DNA of 16,587 bases from an uncultured Acetatifactor sp. (GTDB taxonomy: Bacteria > Bacillota > Clostridia > Lachnospirales > Lachnospiraceae), in assembly GCA_934394815.1 (NCBI GenBank), contig CAKRRD010000051.1:1-16587 (forward strand). Direction: 5' to 3'. The notes beneath the pieces are model-generated. The model was not told the origin of the DNA. It searched no databases and saw only the letters and a program-made list of their open reading frames with translations. This document shows, piece after piece, positions 1 to 5,306 of this stretch; position 1 is the first letter of the stretch; each line of letters opens with the position of its first letter. Position numbers and translations under genes: made by a program.

Positions 1-96
1 GAGGCAATGGATGTTCTTTCAGATATGGATGAATTGCAGATAAGACAGTGCCTTGCAATGATGAAAGCGATGAAAAGTGTGACAGCAGAAAAGTAA
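1..96 (+). CDS. C-terminal tail of an unidentified protein, cut by window start
   Basis: An open frame enters from the left edge and ends at TAA (94-96), giving 31 residues that finish MKSVTAEK. The segment is amphipathic and helical in character, with Leu/Met repeats. This resembles the C-terminal tail of small XRE-family regulators, and the XRE gene at 763-1113 ends in a comparable helix, but the similarity is weak. The stop lies immediately before two palindromes and the promoter of the next operon, a position where an element-encoded repressor would make sense. That function is inference; the DNA-binding part is outside the window. Confidence 0.45.
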   Translation, partial: EAMDVLSDMDELQIRQCLAMMKAMKSVTAEK

Positions 97-97
97 T

Positions 98-115
98 TGT
101 CGTGTTTACACGACA
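98..115. promoter_or_regulatory. Palindromic operator candidate 1
   Basis: TGTCGTGTTTACACGACA is a palindrome with eight of nine pairs matched, centred at 106/107. It starts two bases after the upstream stop codon. Its outer half-site (TGTCG/CGACA) recurs in the second palindrome 24 bp downstream, and TAATTGTCG is repeated directly at 94-102 and 116-124. Paired sites near two helical turns apart are typical of cooperative dimeric repressors. The cognate regulator is not identified. Confidence 0.55.
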
Positions 116-116
116 T

Positions 117-144
117 AATTGTCGCCCGTACACGGTCGGCAATT
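117..144. promoter_or_regulatory. Palindromic operator candidate 2 overlapping the operon promoter
   Basis: This is a 28-bp imperfect palindrome with outer arms AATTG and CAATT and inner arms CCGT and ACGG; 11 of 14 pairs match and the centre is at 130/131. It shares the TGTCG half-site with the palindrome at 98-115. Its right arm covers the predicted -35 hexamer at 136-141, so an occupied site would block RNA polymerase. It is read as the operator of the element's regulatory operon. Confidence 0.55.
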
Positions 145-164
145 AAGGTGTGGCAGATTACAAT
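136..164 (+). promoter_or_regulatory. Predicted sigma-A promoter of the mobile-element operon
   Basis: TCGGCA (136-141) and TACAAT (159-164) are separated by 17 bp. The -10 matches consensus at five of six bases and the -35 at four. Transcription would start near 171. A small hairpin (TGTGCT 170-175 with AGCACA 184-189) would sit at the very 5' end of the RNA, ahead of the first start codon at 251. Confidence 0.5.
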
Positions 165-250
165 ATACTTGTGCTTGAGATACAGCACAGAATTTGAAAG
201 CGGCGTGCACAATGCTTTCTTTAATATTTCAATTAAGGAAGGTAATAGCC

Positions 251-619
251 ATGAAAAAGTATAACGGAAAAGAACTTTACAAAGGACTTTTGTTTATAAA
301 GTCAATGATGAGTATGAATAATGTGAACCGACAGAAAGAACTTGATCAGACATATGCATTAAGTGTGGGAATTGAGTGTGAGCAGACTGTTGTAGATGAT
401 GGAGCATCTACATCGGTTGACAGACCTCAGATGCGTCAGCTGATGGAAATTCTTGAGATTTCAGATTACAAGGTACTTGTCGTAGAAGATATTTATGAGA
501 TTACAAGAAATCCGGAAGATTTAAAGTCAATGATGGAACGCATAAATGATTTGGGTGTGACAATATTTGACCTTGGTACTATGAGTGCGAGGTACAACAA
601 TTATGCGATTGAGTGTTAG
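251..619 (+). CDS. Degenerate serine-recombinase (resolvase N-terminal fold) protein, no DNA-binding domain
   Basis: The protein has 122 residues. ATG 251 is chosen because AAGGAAGG (235-242) lies at a good distance; a longer frame to 194 has no such site. The layout follows the catalytic domain of serine resolvases: an N-terminal strand, a helix with RQKEL, the D-D-G-A-S-T...DRPQM segment seen in resolvases as D.G.S....RP.L, then the strand KVLVVEDIYEITRNPEDL, matching the usual VV.LDR..R. The nucleophilic serine motif (Y.RVS) is not recognisable, and the first arginine of DR..R is glutamate. No C-terminal helix-turn-helix is present. It therefore probably does not recombine DNA; a regulatory or protein-interaction role is inference. 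The gene overlaps the next by 17 bp. A second degenerate relative lies at 1115-1534. Confidence 0.6.
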   Translation: MKKYNGKELYKGLLFIKSMMSMNNVNRQKELDQTYALSVGIECEQTVVDDGASTSVDRPQMRQLMEILEISDYKVLVVEDIYEITRNPEDLKSMMERINDLGVTIFDLGTMSARYNNYAIEC

Positions 620-773
620 GAATTCAGGCAGGTATTCCTACATTGTATTTGCTTCTGAAACAGTGGTATTTGATGACTATGGGAAGCCAGTCATCAAATG
701 CCCAACAGAGGGTGAGGCAGTGGAATACATCAGGAATCGGTTAGAGAGTGAGGTTATTCAGGATGATATATGA
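603..773 (+). CDS. Small orphan protein of 56 residues
   Basis: ATG 603 has GAGG at 589-592 as a plausible ribosome binding site. A GTG at 585 is in the same frame but has a poorer context. The protein begins MRLSVRNSGRYSYIVF, is rich in aromatic and charged residues and has no signal peptide or membrane segment. No family is recognised. It overlaps the previous gene by 17 bp and the following regulator by 11 bp. That nested spacing is the main reason to believe it is translated and that it belongs to the same regulatory operon. It could act as a small partner of its neighbours, but nothing in the sequence shows a function. Confidence 0.5.
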   Translation: MRLSVRNSGRYSYIVFASETVVFDDYGKPVIKCPTEGEAVEYIRNRLESEVIQDDI

Positions 774-1113
774 TATTTATGCAGTTGGTGATACTTTGAG
801 AAGTATTAGAAATAAATATGGATATACACAGAATGATATGGCGGAGAGCCTTGATGTAAGTTATATTCATTATTCGCAAATTGAGCAGGGAAGACATCGG
901 ATGAGTCTGGAACTTATGCTGAAGATTGTAACAAAGTATGGAGTAGATCCTAATACATTGTTTGGAATTGAAAGCAGGGAAAAACATGAGAATAAAGATC
1001 TGTCTGTATTGGAAGATAAATTGCAGATGCTTAAACCAAATGATAGAGAATATGCAATGTCTACATGTTTGATTTTTATTGAAGGCTTAGAGGCAAGAAA
1101 GGAAGTGGTTTGA
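763..1113 (+). CDS. XRE-family helix-turn-helix transcriptional regulator
   Basis: The protein has 116 residues from ATG 763, preceded by GAGG (750-753) with a 9-base spacer; GTG 748 is an alternative. Residues of about 8-65 form a Cro/CI-type domain: LRSIRNKYGYTQNDMAESL is the first part of the fold, and the recognition helix is followed by the diagnostic YSQIEQGRHRMSLE. The segment ending KYGVDPNTLFG closes the five-helix fold. The remaining 45 residues are probably a dimerisation helix. XRE proteins of this size commonly control element genes. The tandem palindromes at 98-144 are an obvious candidate target, but the link is inferred from position only. The start overlaps the upstream gene, and the stop is one base before the next ATG. 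Confidence 0.85.
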   Translation: MIYDIYAVGDTLRSIRNKYGYTQNDMAESLDVSYIHYSQIEQGRHRMSLELMLKIVTKYGVDPNTLFGIESREKHENKDLSVLEDKLQMLKPNDREYAMSTCLIFIEGLEARKEVV

Positions 1114-1114
1114 A

Positions 1115-1534
1115 ATGAGGAGAGCAGGAAGAAAGAAAAAGCCACTGACCATACAGCCGATAAAGTGTGTCGTGATGCTATCTTCTGATGAGGAGTATGA
1201 CTGTATTGCAGCAGAAAAAAAGGAAAATAAGCAGTTGAAACGAATCATGGAATTTGCTGACAATAACAATCTTATTCCTATGAAAGTATTCCGAAGAGGA
1301 ATTTTTGGACGACGATTAAGGGATGAAGTGTTTTATAAGGCAATAAGATATATGAGAGCAGGAAAGGCAGATGCACTTATTGTGGCAAATCTCGATGCTA
1401 TTTCGGACGGAATAGCAGATTCTTATTTAAAAATTGGAGTGGTAAGGGAAGCAGGGTTTAGATTATTCAGTGTAGATGAAAAGGAACCCAAGGTTGACTT
1501 GTATATTCCACCAAAGAGAGGTGATCTGCAGTGA
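1115..1534 (+). CDS. Second degenerate serine-recombinase-fold protein
   Basis: The protein has 139 residues from ATG 1115, one base after the XRE stop. A basic N-terminus (MRRAGRKKK) precedes a strand KCVVMLSSDEEYD, which resembles the Y.R.SSDEQ start of serine recombinases. It continues with EKKENKQLKRIMEFADNNN (compare Q...L..YA...G), then GKADALIVANLDAISDG, matching the GK.DALVV..LDR..R strand, and finally a GFRLFSVDE strand. The conserved arginines of the DR..R motif are replaced (DAISD), and the arginine before the nucleophilic serine appears missing, so catalysis is unlikely. No DNA-binding C-terminal domain follows. Its stop codon overlaps the GTG start of the mazF-like gene (GTGA), so the two are translationally coupled. 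Whether it acts as antitoxin, regulator or excision partner cannot be told from the sequence. Confidence 0.6.
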   Translation: MRRAGRKKKPLTIQPIKCVVMLSSDEEYDCIAAEKKENKQLKRIMEFADNNNLIPMKVFRRGIFGRRLRDEVFYKAIRYMRAGKADALIVANLDAISDGIADSYLKIGVVREAGFRLFSVDEKEPKVDLYIPPKRGDLQ

Positions 1535-1896
1535 AGATAAAGAGAAATATGATTGTGTGGGCTGAATTAAAAAGTGGACTCAGGCATATACAAGCTGGAA
1601 GGAGACCATGTATTGTAATAAGCTGCGACAAAGCAAACGGAAAATCACCTGTATACACAGTTGTTCCGGGGACAACTAAGTTGAAAAAGGATTATATTCC
1701 AGTACATTTCAATATTGAGCCTTCAGAAATTAGAGGATTTTTAAGACATACAACAATGTTTTTACCGGAGCAGCTGGTCACAATTAATGAGGAACAGATA
1801 ATACAGACTGCCGGGATGATTGTCAGCACAGATGCAATAAAGAGGGTTGATGCGATGTTGATCAGGCAGCTGCAGATTGGAGAATATGATGGATGA
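1531..1896 (+). CDS. PemK/MazF-family endoribonuclease toxin
   Basis: The protein has 121 residues, near the normal family length of 110-120. The start is GTG 1531, overlapping the upstream TGA; AGAGAGG (1515-1521) is the ribosome binding site. Family marks are the N-terminal strand MIVWAEL followed by a loop and QAGRRPCIVIS, matching the G.IVW..L....G.EQ.GRRP.LVIS core, then VYTVVPGTT (the VV.P.T segment) and a C-terminal VSTDAIKRVDAML resembling the 'i.t.dk.Rl' helix. MazF toxins cleave mRNA at short single-stranded sequences. No MazE/AbrB or ribbon-helix-helix antitoxin gene is adjacent. The upstream partner is a recombinase-fold protein and the downstream gene is xis. A role in stabilising the element is inference. 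Confidence 0.85.
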   Translation: MKIKRNMIVWAELKSGLRHIQAGRRPCIVISCDKANGKSPVYTVVPGTTKLKKDYIPVHFNIEPSEIRGFLRHTTMFLPEQLVTINEEQIIQTAGMIVSTDAIKRVDAMLIRQLQIGEYDG

Positions 1897-2116
1897 TGAA
1901 AATGAATTAGAGAATCAGAGTATAGATATTCCTATATGGAAGCGATATTTGCTTTCTGTAACTGAAGCGGCACAGTTTTATCACATTGGTGAAAAGAGGC
2001 TTAGACAAATTGTAGATATCCATCCAAATGGGGAGTTTTATCTGTTAGTAGGAAACAAAGTTTTATTTAAGAAAGAGCAATTTGAGCAATTTCTGGCAGA
2101 GTCAACTGCAATTTAA
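1889..2116 (+). CDS. xis: Tn916-type excisionase (Xis)
   Basis: The protein has 75 residues from ATG 1889, preceded by GGAG (1879-1882); ATG 1886 is also possible. The motif IDIPIWKRYLLSVTEAAQFY is very close to the DIPIWERYTLTIEEA start of Tn916 Xis. It is followed by HIGEKRLRQIV and a terminal segment GNKVLFKKEQFEQFL that matches the 'NG..i.IKR..FE.f' end of the family. Xis proteins are small winged-helix architectural factors that bend the element's ends and bias the integrase toward excision. The gene overlaps the end of the MazF-like gene by 8 bp, placing excision control on the same transcript as the regulator and toxin. The integrase follows after 81 bp. Confidence 0.9.
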   Translation: MDDENELENQSIDIPIWKRYLLSVTEAAQFYHIGEKRLRQIVDIHPNGEFYLLVGNKVLFKKEQFEQFLAESTAI

Positions 2117-2128
2117 TATGTAAAGTAG

Positions 2129-2157
2129 TAGAAAAGGGGGCACAAATGTGGTACAAT
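2129..2157 (+). promoter_or_regulatory. Possible separate promoter for the integrase gene
   Basis: TAGAAA (2129-2134) and TACAAT (2152-2157) are spaced by 17 bp, 40 bp before the int start. The -10 is good and the -35 is weak (four of six). It lies within the terminator-like hairpin, so promoter and hairpin may not both be functional. Confidence 0.3.
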
Positions 2158-2181
2158 AACCATGCTAGGGCTCTCTTTTTT
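2132..2181 (+). terminator. Terminator-like hairpin between xis and int
   Basis: AAAAGGGGGC (2132-2141) can pair with GCTCTCTTTT (2170-2179), including two G-U pairs, and the run of T continues to 2181. A smaller inner hairpin (TGGT 2149-2152 with ACCA 2159-2162) lies in the loop. The structure is in the right place to reduce readthrough from the xis transcript into int. The stem has wobble pairs, so strength is uncertain. Confidence 0.4.
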
Positions 2182-2197
2182 GAAAGGAGACAAAGCT

Positions 2198-3397
2198 ATG
2201 AGTGAGAAAAGACGAGATAATCGCAATAGAATTCTTCACGAAGGAGAGTACCAGAGAGCAGATGGACGTTATCGTTTTAGATATGTAGATATTCATGGAA
2301 ATGAAGGAAATTTATATAGTTGGCGTTTGGACCATAATGATCCAATACCTAAAGGAAAGAAAATGGAGCTTTCTTTAAGAGAAAAGGAAAAACAGCTGGA
2401 ACAGGATATGTTTAATGGACTTGTTCCAGGAGGTGGAGGGCTTACAGTTCTTGAATTAGTGGAGAAATATGTGAGCCTTAAAATAGGGGTCAGACAGAGT
2501 ACTTATGCTGGTTATAAGACGGTAATTAATCTGCTGAAAAAAGATGATTTTGGCAAAAAAAGAATCGACAAAGTGAAATTATCGGATGCGAAAGCCTGGT
2601 TGATCAAGCTTCAGAGGGTAGATGGAAAAGGTTATAGTTCAATTCATACTATCCGTGGTGTATTAAGACCGGCATTTCAGATGGCGGAAGAAGATGACTT
2701 GATTCGCAAAAATCCATTTGGATTTGAATTAGTCAATGTGATTGTGAATGATAGTGTGAGAAGAGAAGCTGTCACAAGAAAGCAGGAGCGGGAATTTCTA
2801 AGATTCATAAAAGAGGATGCGCATTTTTGCAAGTACTATGATGCAATATTTATCCTCTTTAACACAGGACTTCGTATATCAGAGTTCTGTGGACTTACAA
2901 AATCAGATTTGGATTTTAAAAACAAAAGAATACGGGTAAATCATCAATTACAGAGAACAAGTCAGATGCAGTATATCATTGAAAAGCCTAAGACAGAAAG
3001 TGGCGAGAGATATGTTCCAATGTCTGATGAGGTGGTGGCTTGTTTCAAGAGAATACTTAAGGACAGGGTCAATCCCAAAGTTGAACCGATGGTTGATGGA
3101 ATGACAGGATTTTTATTCCTTGATAAGAATGATATGCCTATGGTGGCATTACATTGGGAAAAGTATTTCCAGCATATTCGGGAAAAGTACAATAGCATAT
3201 ATAAGGTTCAGATGCCGCCAATCACACCGCATGTGTGTCGTCATACATTTTGTTCTAATATGGCTAAGTCGGGAATGAATCCGAAGATGCTTCAATATAT
3301 TATGGGACACTCGGATATCAGTGTTACGATGAATACCTATACTCATGTTAAATTTCAGGATGCACAGGAAGATTTTCAAAAAGCAATCAATTCATAA
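2198..3397 (+). CDS. int: Tn916-family tyrosine integrase
   Basis: The protein has 399 residues from ATG 2198, with AAAGGAGA (2184-2191) in front; an upstream in-frame ATG at 2162 lacks a site. The opening MSEKRRDNRNRIL and the DGRYRFRYVD...YSW segment are the arm-binding domain typical of Tn916 Int. The core-binding domain follows (about residues 85-185), then the catalytic domain. Catalytic residues visible are Arg in TGLRISEF, His and Arg in HVCRHTF, His in MGHSD, and the nucleophilic Tyr in NTYTH. The length matches the 400-residue family norm and no residue is lost, so the enzyme should be active. It joins element ends to the chromosome through the attachment sites; the repeats at 3471-3570 just downstream are its probable arm sites. 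Confidence 0.96.
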   Translation: MSEKRRDNRNRILHEGEYQRADGRYRFRYVDIHGNEGNLYSWRLDHNDPIPKGKKMELSLREKEKQLEQDMFNGLVPGGGGLTVLELVEKYVSLKIGVRQSTYAGYKTVINLLKKDDFGKKRIDKVKLSDAKAWLIKLQRVDGKGYSSIHTIRGVLRPAFQMAEEDDLIRKNPFGFELVNVIVNDSVRREAVTRKQEREFLRFIKEDAHFCKYYDAIFILFNTGLRISEFCGLTKSDLDFKNKRIRVNHQLQRTSQMQYIIEKPKTESGERYVPMSDEVVACFKRILKDRVNPKVEPMVDGMTGFLFLDKNDMPMVALHWEKYFQHIREKYNSIYKVQMPPITPHVCRHTFCSNMAKSGMNPKMLQYIMGHSDISVTMNTYTHVKFQDAQEDFQKAINS

Positions 3398-3470
3398 TGA
3401 CCTGATGAAAATGAGAGAAAAATGGCTGAATGCCAGTATTTATCTTAATCCCCAATTTCTTACCTGTCGA

Positions 3471-3529
3471 TACCAAATGGCAGATTTGCCTTTGGTACAG
3501 ACTTGAAATTTACCAAAGTTTTTACCAAA
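3471..3529. repeat. TACCAAA repeats and hairpin in the attachment region (putative Int arm sites)
   Basis: TACCAAA occurs at 3471-3477, 3511-3517 and 3523-3529, the last two inside the longer direct repeat TTTACCAAA (3509-3517 and 3521-3529). An inverted copy TTTGGTA is at 3491-3497. The copies at 3471 and 3491 also form a strong hairpin with GGCA (3479-3482) and TGCC (3487-3490), which could end int transcription although no T run follows. Repeats next to int at an element end fit arm-type binding sites of a Tn916-like integrase; this is inference from position. Confidence 0.5.
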
Positions 3530-3542
3530 ATTGATGACAAAA

Positions 3543-3570
3543 ATATGCAAAGATATGCCAAAATATGCCA
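3543..3570. repeat. Three 10-bp-phased ATATGC(A/C)A repeats
   Basis: ATATGCAA (3543-3550), ATATGCCA (3553-3560) and ATATGCCA (3563-3570) are spaced exactly 10 bp apart, so all face the same side of the helix. They lie between the TACCAAA sites and the element boundary. Such phasing suits cooperative binding by a small bending protein such as Xis; that assignment is inferred. Confidence 0.5.
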
Positions 3571-3629
3571 GAATAAGTGAAAAATGAAGAAAGGTAAAAA
3601 GGCTTGAAAAGCCCGAAAATACTGGAAAT

Positions 3630-3671
3630 ATGAGAAAAATCAAGATTTTATTTATTTGCCACGGCAGCATA
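3630..3671 (+). pseudogene. Relic of the 5' end of a low-molecular-weight protein tyrosine phosphatase gene
   Basis: From ATG 3630 the frame reads MRKIKILFICHGSI. This matches the start of LMW-PTP enzymes, whose P-loop begins (K)ILFVCHGNICRSPMAE. The match stops at about 3671, where the Cys-Arg-Ser of the catalytic loop should follow. Beyond it the same frame is an implausible read-through of the membrane-protein gene. It is probably attachment-site sequence carried by the element, which would restore the phosphatase gene's 5' end when the element inserts there. Only weak ribosome-binding signal (GGAAAT) is seen. Confidence 0.5.
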
Positions 3672-4212
3672 TTTGTATTATCGATCCATTCCCTTATTGA
3701 CTGTATTTTTCATACTTTTGTTTCTGGTGGCCGGAAAAGGGAAGAAACGGGCCGTCTTTTTTACGGGGATTCCGCTGGGATTCCATCTGTTACTGAAAGG
3801 GACAGGGGCAGATCTGTTACAGCCGCTTCCCGGGCTGGCACTGGGAATGCCGGAGATCGGACCTTTGTCGGAATGGAAAAATGCATGTCTGTTTTTGCTG
3901 TCGATTCTGCTGACGGTGTCCGTATTTATCGGTGTCTGGCTGGCAGTAGATACGACATGGAGAAAATATGCCATCCTCTGTCTCCTTTTCATGGGAGCGG
4001 GAAGCCGTATGGCCATGGGCTTTTCGGAGACCCTTTACGGATCTTCTTATCGTACCTACAGCTTTTTATTGTTCTGTGTGGTCATATCTGTGATCTTATT
4101 GGGACAGGAGCTTCGGGAAAAAGCCAATGACAGAGCACTGGGATTTGCCTGGGGCGTGATTGGACTGGAAGTATTGGAACAGTATGTCTGGTCATTGCAG
4201 TCTCTGATCTGA
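3634..4212 (+). pseudogene. C-terminal fragment of a polytopic membrane protein disrupted by the element
   Basis: The frame is open for 192 residues from just after TGA 3631-3633, with no ATG and no ribosome binding site near its beginning; TTG 3673 is the only nearby start candidate. It reads YLFATAAYLYYRSIP followed by about five or six hydrophobic segments, with the loop SRMAMGFSETLYGSSYRTYSF. A loop of the form 'R..MGFSPT.YAS..RT' is familiar from large multi-spanning envelope proteins of the DUF6056/GtrII-like kind (500-600 residues). That family assignment is tentative. The fragment is therefore probably the last third of a gene split by insertion; the missing N-terminal part should lie beyond the element's left end. 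Composition matches the chromosomal part of the window. A terminator follows at 4246-4280. Confidence 0.6.
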
Positions 4213-4245
4213 CCTTTTGTATCTGCATTCATCAAAAATAGAAAT

Positions 4246-4280
4246 AAAAAAGAGAAAGCTTTTTGGGCTTTCTCTTTTTT
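4246..4280. terminator. Bidirectional intrinsic terminator
   Basis: AAAAAGAGAAAGC (4247-4259) pairs perfectly with GCTTTCTCTTTTT around a 7-base loop (4260-4266). A runs on the left and T runs on the right allow function in both directions. It serves the membrane-protein fragment on the plus strand and the tRNA on the minus strand. Confidence 0.85.
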
Positions 4281-4288
4281 CATAGATA

Positions 4289-4361
4289 AGCTGAAAATGG
4301 GACTCGAACCCACGACCCCTTCATTACGAGTGAAGTGCTCTACCAACTGAGCTATTTCAGC
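4289..4361 (-). tRNA. tRNA-Thr, anticodon CGT
   Basis: The minus strand folds as a cloverleaf of 73 bases. The acceptor stem is GCTGAAA with TTTCAGC, the D arm contains AGCTCAGTTGGTAGAGC, the anticodon stem CTTCA/TGAAG encloses the loop CTCGTAA, and the T arm carries GGTTCGAGTCC. The anticodon CGT reads ACG codons for threonine. The discriminator base is U and CCA is not encoded, which is common for Clostridia. The gene stands alone between its promoter (4372-4400) and the terminator at 4246-4280. Confidence 0.96.
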
Positions 4362-4371
4362 GGACTAGGTT

Positions 4372-4400
4372 ATTATATATGTTCTTGGAGATTTTTGCAA
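4372..4400 (-). promoter_or_regulatory. Promoter of the tRNA-Thr gene
   Basis: On the minus strand TTGCAA (complement of 4395-4400) and a perfect TATAAT (complement of 4372-4377) are 17 bp apart. Transcription would begin around 4365, a few bases before the mature tRNA 5' end at 4361. Confidence 0.75.
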
Positions 4401-4452
4401 CTGTAAAATTTATAATTTTCAAAGAACCTTTCGGAAAGCTGTAAATTATGTA

Positions 4453-4487
4453 GGAGACCGTAAGACGAAAAACGCCTGAGGATCTCC
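4453..4487 (-). terminator. Hairpin at the end of the minus-strand ABC operon
   Basis: On the minus strand GGAGATCC pairs with GGTCTCC (one bulged T), and inside it AGGCG pairs with CGTCT around a TTTTT loop. It begins six bases after the permease stop. No T run follows, so it may protect the 3' end of the message rather than terminate by itself. Confidence 0.45.
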
Positions 4488-4493
4488 AAATGA

Positions 4494-5306
4494 TCAGCTG
4501 CGGTGCTTTTTGCTGTAATGCTCCAGAGACTGTGTCAGCAGATAGAGCAGCATGGCAATGACACATAACAGCAAGATGGAACTGATCACCATATCCAGCT
4601 GGAAAACCTGGGAACCGTAGATGATCAGATACCCAAGCCCCTGACGGGCAGCCAGAAATTCCCCGATGATAACACCCACCAGAGACAGACCGATGTTGAC
4701 CTTGGTAGTACTGAGCAGGGTGGGAATGGATCCTGGGAGAACGACTTTGAAAAAAATATCCCGGCGGCTTCCCCCCAGAGTACGGATCAGAATCTCCTTT
4801 TCCGGATCCACCTGATGGAAAGCGGTGTAAAAACTGATGATGGAACCGAAGACCGCCACAGAGATTCCGGCAATGATGATGGTATTGATCCCGGTGCCCA
4901 GCCAGACGATGAACAAAGGAGCCAGGGCGGATTTCGGGAGACTGTTAAGCAGGACCAGATAAGGTTCCAGAACCTCCGACAGTTGTCTGGAGAACCACAG
5001 TAGTGTGGACAGCAGGAGACTGACGAGAAATACCAGCAGGAAGCTTAAAATCGTTTCTAATAGGGTGATACCGATATGCAGGGGAAGAGACCGTTCGGCC
5101 CATAATTCCCCAAGGCACAGGATCACTCGGTGGGGACTGGAAAAAAAGAAGCTGTCAATCCAGCCCAGATCAGCACTTACTTCCCACAGGAGCAGGAAAA
5201 TCCCCAGAAGAAAAAAGCGCAGGAAGGAGATCTGCCTGTGATGGCTTTTATGCTGTCGCAGATATTGCTCCTGAATCGTTAAGATTTGTTTATTTTGTGG
5301 TTTCAT
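4494..5306 (-). CDS. NitT/TauT-type ABC transporter permease
   Basis: The protein has 270 residues, near the family length of 250-270. A basic N-terminal tail precedes about six membrane segments; residues 30-42 are the first. Family marks are SLPKSALAPLFIVWLGTG (122-139), the cytoplasmic coupling loop KEILIRTLGGSRRDIFFKVV with LPG (170-192, the EAA motif), and IGEFLAARQGLGYLI (214-228). These are characteristic of SsuC/TauC/NrtB-like permeases. The start ATG lies inside the end of the ATPase gene (17-bp overlap), so the two proteins are made together. Relatives import sulfonates, nitrate, thiamine precursors or other small anions; the substrate cannot be assigned because no binding protein is present here. 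Confidence 0.9.
   Translation of the reverse strand: MKPQNKQILTIQEQYLRQHKSHHRQISFLRFFLLGIFLLLWEVSADLGWIDSFFFSSPHRVILCLGELWAERSLPLHIGITLLETILSFLLVFLVSLLLSTLLWFSRQLSEVLEPYLVLLNSLPKSALAPLFIVWLGTGINTIIIAGISVAVFGSIISFYTAFHQVDPEKEILIRTLGGSRRDIFFKVVLPGSIPTLLSTTKVNIGLSLVGVIIGEFLAARQGLGYLIIYGSQVFQLDMVISSILLLCVIAMLLYLLTQSLEHYSKKHRS

Larger units (their letters stand above)
3398..3672. mobile_element. Right end of the integrated element, including the junction with the chromosome
   Basis: No gene is believed in this stretch of about 235 bases. It holds the integrase-side repeats, a short hairpin (GGCTT 3601-3605 with AAGCC 3609-3613) and the boundary. The boundary is placed near 3630-3672 because base composition shifts from AT-rich to balanced there, and because a membrane-protein frame that lacks its start is open from just after TGA 3631-3633. 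The exact crossover and any 6-bp coupling sequence cannot be set without the left end of the element or the empty site. Confidence 0.6.

Noticed and set aside
2162..2197. Longer integrase start at ATG 2162
   Set aside because: The codons cover the terminator-like T run and the good ribosome binding site that serves ATG 2198; the family start MSEKRRDNR is at 2198.
3543..3570. CRISPR array
   Set aside because: Repeats are 8 bp at 10-bp spacing with no spacers; they fit protein-binding sites instead.
3630..4130. Plus-strand frame of 166 codons starting MRKIKILFICHG as a real gene
   Set aside because: Only the first 14 codons resemble a protein family; beyond them it runs out of frame through the membrane-protein sequence and is Arg/Gly-rich nonsense.
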